Below, in pieces: positions 5,022-6,658 of a stretch of 6,658 nt of DNA. The translations under genes were made by a program, and so were the position numbers. Numbering within the stretch: position 1 is the stretch's first letter; each line of letters starts with the position of its first letter. The notes below the pieces were generated by a model. The model did no database searches and was not told the DNA's origin. It worked only from the letters and a program-made list of their open reading frames with translations. The DNA comes from Planctomycetes bacterium UBA2386 (GTDB lineage Bacteria > Planctomycetota > UBA1135 > UBA2386), in the NCBI GenBank assembly GCA_002343845.1, contig DDSQ01000044.1, forward strand, positions 8,901 to 15,558, given 5' to 3'.

Positions 5022-5696
5022 TCAGAGCGGCTGCAGCTCGATGCGGCGGAACTCGCAGACCGCGCCTTCGGCCTGCAGCGCGATGCGGCCGCGATCGGCC
5101 GTGCACTCGGTGCCGTCGTTCACGAGGTCGCCGTTCACCCAGATCGTGATCGCGCGACCGCGGCACTCGATGACCATCGTGTTCCACTCACCCAGCGGCT
5201 TCTCGCTGCCGTCGGTCAGGTTGCGGATGCGCCGGGCGCGATCCCCGTCGACGCCCCAGTTCGCCTTCGGTCCACGCCGCGTCTCCATGTCGGGGACGGC
5301 GATGTCCTCGCCGATGCACCAGAAGTCGCCGGCGTTGCCGTGGTGCAACTGGCACTCGATCGACTGCGGGAACATGCCGTAGAGCCGGCGCGGCGTCGAG
5401 GCGTGCACGAGCACGCCGCAGTTGCCGGGCTCGCCGGGCCAACGCCACTCGACGGTCAGGCGGTAGTTCGCGAACTCGGCATCGGTGACCAGATGCCCCT
5501 GCGGGTTGCCGCGGCTCACCAGCACGCCGTCGCTGACGACGAACGATGGCTCGACGGCAGCGCCCCCATCGGCAGCCGGGACGTCGGCGTGCCAGCCGGC
5601 GAGGTCGCGGCCGTTACACAGCGGGAGGACGGGGGCGGGGCCGGGCGGTGTCGAGCAGGCGGCGACGAGAGCGAGGACGAGGAACGCAGGGCGCAT
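5022..5696 (-). CDS. DUF1080 (3-keto-disaccharide hydrolase-type domain) lipoprotein
   Basis: 224 residues. The N-terminus MRPAFLVLALVAAC is a lipoprotein signal with lipobox VAAC and acylated Cys14, followed by a short Ser/Thr/Pro linker. A single DUF1080 jelly-roll domain fills the rest: LCNGRDLAGWH (26-36), the family's LFNGKDLSGW opening; PSFVVSDGVLVSRGNPQGHLVTDAEFANYRLTVEWRWPG (50-88), matching the WxVEDGxLxxxGxPxGxLxTxxxYxNFxLxLEWRWP pattern; NCGVLVHAS (92-100); SIECQLHHGNAGDFWCIG (112-129); PLGEWNTMVIECRGRAITIWVNGDLVND (167-194); and GRIALQAEGAVCEFRRIELQPL (203-224), the closing signature. Proteins of this family act on or bind carbohydrates, and some hydrolyse 3-keto-glycosides; they are numerous in Planctomycetota, Verrucomicrobiota and Acidobacteriota. 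The product probably faces the periplasm or cell surface. The gene lies 44 bases downstream of pdxH on the same strand, so it may be cotranscribed. There is no Shine-Dalgarno; a TAGCGT box sits just before the ATG. Confidence 0.93.
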   Translation of the reverse strand: MRPAFLVLALVAACSTPPGPAPVLPLCNGRDLAGWHADVPAADGGAAVEPSFVVSDGVLVSRGNPQGHLVTDAEFANYRLTVEWRWPGEPGNCGVLVHASTPRRLYGMFPQSIECQLHHGNAGDFWCIGEDIAVPDMETRRGPKANWGVDGDRARRIRNLTDGSEKPLGEWNTMVIECRGRAITIWVNGDLVNDGTECTADRGRIALQAEGAVCEFRRIELQPL

Positions 5697-5702
5697 GGCA
5701 GA

Positions 5703-5708
5703 ACGCTA
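5703..5708 (-). promoter_or_regulatory. TAGCGT box just upstream of the DUF1080 start
   Basis: On the - strand TAGCGT fits TAnnnT and ends six bases before the ATG at 5696. With no Shine-Dalgarno in between, this is the geometry expected of a leaderless transcript. The -35 region at a 17-base spacing reads TTCCGT, a poor match. Weak evidence. Confidence 0.25.
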
Positions 5709-5740
5709 TGCCGCGGTCGCGAGCGACGGAAGCGCACGGA

Positions 5741-6388
5741 TCACGGCGCGAGCCGTTCGCGTCGCCACGCGGCACCGTCGCGCACGCACCGCACGCGGTC
5801 GTGCAGCCGGCCGTCGCGGCCCTGCCAGAACTCGATGGCGGCAGGCTCGAGCACGTAGCCGCCCCAGTGCGCGGGTCGGGGCACGGGCCCGTCCCCGACG
5901 GTCGCCGCGAGCCGCGCCACGACCGCTTCGAGTTCGTCGCGATCGCGCACGACGCGACTCTGCGGCGAAGCCGCACTGCACAGCTGGGCGCGACGCGGTC
6001 GGGCGGCGAAGTAGTGATCCGCCGCGGCCGCGGCTGCGAGCACGACGCGGCCCGTCACGCGCACCTGGCGATCGCGCGGCGCCGACCACCAGAAGGTCGC
6101 CGCGGCGCGCGGGTTGGCGGCGAGCTGTTCGCCCTTGGCACTCGCTTGGTTGGTGAAGAACGTGAGGCCGCGCGCATCGAGACCCTTCAGCAGGACGATG
6201 CGGCAGTGCGGCTGGCCGTCGCGATCGCAGGTCGCGAGCGCCATGCCGTTGGGCTCCAGCACCCCCGCCGCCTCGGCCGCGGCGAGCCATGCGCGCAGCA
6301 GGTCGAGCGGTTGCTCGGGAACGTCGGCGAGGTCGAACGGGGAGTCGCCGTATTCGCGCCGCAAGCGAGCGAAGCCTGGATCGTGCAT
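5741..6388 (-). CDS. pdxH: Pyridoxamine/pyridoxine 5'-phosphate oxidase
   Basis: FMN-dependent cytosolic enzyme that oxidises pyridoxamine 5'-phosphate or pyridoxine 5'-phosphate to pyridoxal 5'-phosphate, the last step of vitamin B6 synthesis and salvage. 215 residues from ATG 6388, close to the 218 of the Escherichia coli protein. An ATG at 6472 would add 28 poorly conserved residues, so 6388 is preferred because FARLRREYG (6-14) is where family members begin. Motifs: LRAWLAAAEAAGVLEPNGMALATCD (31-55); RIVLLKGLDARGLTFFTN (63-80), the FMN and phosphate-contacting segment with Arg63 and Lys68; SAKGEQLAANPRAAATFWW (83-101); RQVRVTGRV (107-115); ADHYFAARPRRAQ (123-135); SPQS (141-144); VPRPAHWGGYVLEPAAIEFWQG (169-190); and GRLHDRVR (193-200), holding the substrate-binding Arg and His (Arg194, His196); it ends ERLAP like most members. 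The usual IGAW before the SxQS motif is CSAA here. A GAGG lies only one base before the ATG, so translation initiation is unclear. Confidence 0.96.
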   Translation of the reverse strand: MHDPGFARLRREYGDSPFDLADVPEQPLDLLRAWLAAAEAAGVLEPNGMALATCDRDGQPHCRIVLLKGLDARGLTFFTNQASAKGEQLAANPRAAATFWWSAPRDRQVRVTGRVVLAAAAAADHYFAARPRRAQLCSAASPQSRVVRDRDELEAVVARLAATVGDGPVPRPAHWGGYVLEPAAIEFWQGRDGRLHDRVRCVRDGAAWRRERLAP

Positions 6389-6553
6389 GCCTCGATCATC
6401 GCCGCGGCGCGCGGTGGCGGCCACGGCTGCAGCGGCATCCGTTCGCCAGGTCCCCCAACCCGGCGCACCCACTCCGGCCTACGTCACTTGCAGGCGCGGG
6501 CCGCGCGTGGGTTGGTTTCTGTCGCGGTTGCGTGATCGCGCAGTCCGTCGGCC

Positions 6554-6565
6554 GCTGCGCGCAGC
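6554..6565. repeat. Perfect 12-base palindrome GCTGCGCGCAGC
   Basis: GCTGCG followed directly by its reverse complement CGCAGC. A further copy of GCGCAG lies at 6538-6543 and can pair with CTGCGC at 6555-6560. TAGCCAT follows directly at 6566-6572. It may be a regulator site in the upstream region of pdxH or of a gene beyond the right edge; chance is possible in GC-rich sequence. Confidence 0.35.
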
Positions 6566-6608
6566 TAGCCATCCCCCGACCGCTGCCTCGCCCACCAAGC
6601 CGACGACT

Positions 6609-6658
6609 GTGAACGACGACTCTCCCAAGGTCCACCCAACGTCTTTGGCACTCAGCCG
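6609..6658 (+). CDS. Possible start of a gene running off the right edge
   Basis: From GTG 6609 the frame is open to the end of the window and would begin MNDDSPKVHPTSLALS. The short polar opening and the lower GC of the third positions look unlike the surrounding shadows, and a TAGCCAT box lies 36 bases upstream. However, there is no Shine-Dalgarno, and 16 codons are too few to judge. No function can be suggested. Confidence 0.2.
   Translation, partial: MNDDSPKVHPTSLALS

Larger units (their letters stand above)
6389..6658. other. Intergenic region upstream of pdxH, no convincing gene
   Basis: The 270 bases from the pdxH start to the window edge carry short open frames on both strands, but their products are Arg/Pro-rich and look like shadows. 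The region should hold the pdxH promoter on the - strand, though I cannot point to clear -35 and -10 boxes. It contains a perfect 12-base palindrome at 6554-6565 and a possible gene start at 6609, listed separately. Confidence 0.5.

Noticed and set aside
6289..6635. Short open frames on both strands at the right end.
   Set aside because: Part of the + strand frame is antisense to pdxH, both are Arg/Pro/Ser-rich, and neither has a ribosome binding site or recognisable motif.

Overview
The window comes from a high-GC bacterium, with G or C in most third codon positions. The mix of a DUF1080 lipoprotein, a DUF2911-like exported protein, a TolB-type beta-propeller and a long-type myo-inositol-1-phosphate synthase fits Planctomycetota or a similar environmental phylum. 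This assignment is inferred from gene content alone. I see no tRNA, rRNA, CRISPR array, insertion sequence or phage gene. This looks like ordinary chromosomal sequence carrying several poorly characterised exported proteins.

Left part (1-1744, + strand): the 3' end of an inositol-1-phosphate synthase gene, whose NAD-binding N-terminus lies outside the window. After a 167-base spacer comes a small exported DUF2911-like protein with a good ribosome binding site and a TAGACT -10-like box.

Middle (1754-4321): a lipoprotein of unknown function on the - strand converges on the DUF2911-like gene with a 9-base gap. It is divergent from a helix-turn-helix regulator that starts at TTG 2705. The regulator is followed by a secreted six-repeat TolB-like propeller protein. 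The 57-base junction between these two holds three copies of the octamer ACGTTCGC (two direct, one inverted), a candidate operator or hairpin.

Right part (4322-6658): two small overlapping genes of unknown function encode helical proteins on the + strand. They converge with a - strand pair, pdxH (pyridoxamine 5'-phosphate oxidase) followed by a DUF1080 lipoprotein, which are 44 bases apart and may be cotranscribed. The last 270 bases appear non-coding, with a perfect 12-base palindrome and a weak candidate GTG start running off the end.

The genes do not form one evident pathway. The most plausible local units are regulator plus propeller, the small overlapping pair, and pdxH plus DUF1080. 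No convincing new multi-gene system is visible. The items most worth a second look are the octamer cluster beside the regulator, the overlapping small gene pair, and the orphan lipoprotein.
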